A stretch of 6,080 nucleotides of DNA from DASZGI01 sp035938995 (GTDB lineage: Bacteria; Actinomycetota; Actinomycetes; Streptomycetales; Catenulisporaceae), in contig NZ_DASZGI010000013.1 of assembly GCF_035938995.1 (NCBI RefSeq), positions 1 through 6,080 on the forward strand, given 5' to 3'. This document shows, piece by piece, positions 5,439-6,080 of this stretch; within the stretch, counting starts at the first letter, position 1, and every line of letters begins with the position of its first letter. The notes below the pieces were generated by a model. That model was given only the letters and a program-made list of their open reading frames with translations, was not told the origin of the DNA and searched no databases. Both the position numbers and the translations under genes were made by a program.

Positions 5439-6080
5439 TCACACGTACTTGGTGATGTCGGCGACCGTGAAGCCCTGCGCCTGTATGTGCCGGTACAGGT
5501 TGATCATCATTTGAATCATGGTCTCGCCCTTGAGCTGCGCCGGGCCGCGGAAGTGACACAGGATGATGTCGCCGGGCCGCAGGTGGTGCGAGGCGGTCTG
5601 GTACTGCATATCCTGTATCTCCATCGACTCCTTCCACAGCATCATGCCTTTGAGACCGGCTTGCTTGGTCGCGGAGATCGTCGTCGCGTTGTAATTCCCG
5701 CCCGGCGGCCGGAATATGTACGGCGTCGTGCCGTACTCCTTCTGGAGCTTCTCCTGCTGTCCGGCGATTTCGTCCAGCTGACGCTGGGCCGAGAGGCCGG
5801 GCATATCCAGCGGATGGTTGACCGTGTGGTTCTGGATGGAGATGAACCCGGTTTGGTAGAGCTGCGCGAAGTACGCGTAGTCGTCGCGGATCAGCGTGTC
5901 GGCGAGGCTGATGGTGATCGGTATCTGGAAGTCCTTGACCATCTGGATGAAGGCGGGGTCCTTCTCGATGCCGTCGTCGATGGTGACGAACACGACGTTG
6001 TCGCTGATCGGGACGCGCGAGAACACCTGCGGGTTCGCCGCGCTCAGGGTGATCGGCTTGACCGCGGGCGGGGCCGGCGG
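5439..6080 (-). CDS. Polysaccharide deacetylase (NodB homology domain), 5' end outside window
   Basis: The last 213 residues of a carbohydrate esterase family 4-type protein, which removes acetyl groups from N-acetylglucosamine or xylan-type glycans using a metal held by Asp-His-His. Visible motifs, counted from the first residue in the window: TIDDG (33-37, catalytic and metal-binding aspartates), NHTVNH (84-89, the HTxxH metal histidines His85 and His89), RPPGG (124-128), a tryptophan at 149 and ILCHF (173-177). The frame continues to the window edge through a Pro/Ala-rich stretch (PPAPPAVKP), probably a linker after an export signal or membrane anchor. The GTG at 6026 is therefore internal. 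The usual fourth motif (DxxDW) is not conserved: the place reads LWKESMEIQDM. That suggests a divergent subgroup. Substrate is unknown; peptidoglycan or another cell-envelope glycan is a reasonable guess. Confidence 0.85.
   Translation of the reverse strand, partial: PPAPPAVKPITLSAANPQVFSRVPISDNVVFVTIDDGIEKDPAFIQMVKDFQIPITISLADTLIRDDYAYFAQLYQTGFISIQNHTVNHPLDMPGLSAQRQLDEIAGQQEKLQKEYGTTPYIFRPPGGNYNATTISATKQAGLKGMMLWKESMEIQDMQYQTASHHLRPGDIILCHFRGPAQLKGETMIQMMINLYRHIQAQGFTVADITKYV

Noticed and set aside
5254..5637. N-terminal extension of the AhpD-like protein up to 5637
   Set aside because: It overlaps the deacetylase gene, looks non-coding, and the ATG at 5253 has a good ribosome binding site and starts the family homology.

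Overview
The window is GC-rich with strongly G/C-biased third codon positions, leaderless and Shine-Dalgarno-led genes, and a secreted glycosidase. This fits a high-GC actinobacterium of the Streptomyces/Catenulispora type; the genus cannot be fixed from this sequence alone. Only one gene, at the left edge, is on the + strand. Everything else with coding support is on the - strand.

Layout, left to right. 1-618 (+) is the 3' end of a UvrA-like ABC ATPase. Converging on it is a broken gene remnant (678-1104, -): an orphan C-terminal carbohydrate-binding domain with an internal frameshift and no N-terminal enzyme. A strong stem-loop (1141-1177) separates it from a ROK-family repressor gene (1294-2462, -). 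The repressor is full length but is interrupted by a one-base frameshift just after its DNA-binding domain. Its promoter looks leaderless and carries an AT-rich palindrome over the -35 box, a good candidate autoregulatory operator. Upstream comes a strong terminator (2595-2641) and then the best-preserved gene of the window, a secreted GH79-type glycosidase (beta-glucuronidase/heparanase-like, 2667-4064, -). That gene has a clear promoter about 170 nt upstream, phased GAAAT motifs just past the predicted start of transcription, and a structured leader.

4267-4779 holds no convincing gene. It carries a tandem duplication of a ~123-bp unit containing an 18-bp palindrome and a terminator-like stem-loop. 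The intact stem-loop copy (4704-4734) probably ends transcription of the next gene, a small AhpD/carboxymuconolactone-decarboxylase-like protein (4780-5253, -). The right edge holds the C-terminal catalytic domain of a polysaccharide deacetylase (5439-6080, -), cut by the window.

How they fit together (inference): the GH79 enzyme, ROK repressor and carbohydrate-binding remnant look like a small, partly decayed glycan-utilisation locus in which the ROK protein would sense a released sugar and control itself and perhaps the glycosidase. The AhpD-like protein, deacetylase and UvrA-like protein have no evident functional link to it. I see no CRISPR array, transposase, tRNA, rRNA or clearly new defence or biosynthetic system. 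The most interesting signals are regulatory sites, the repeat pair and the two frameshifted genes.
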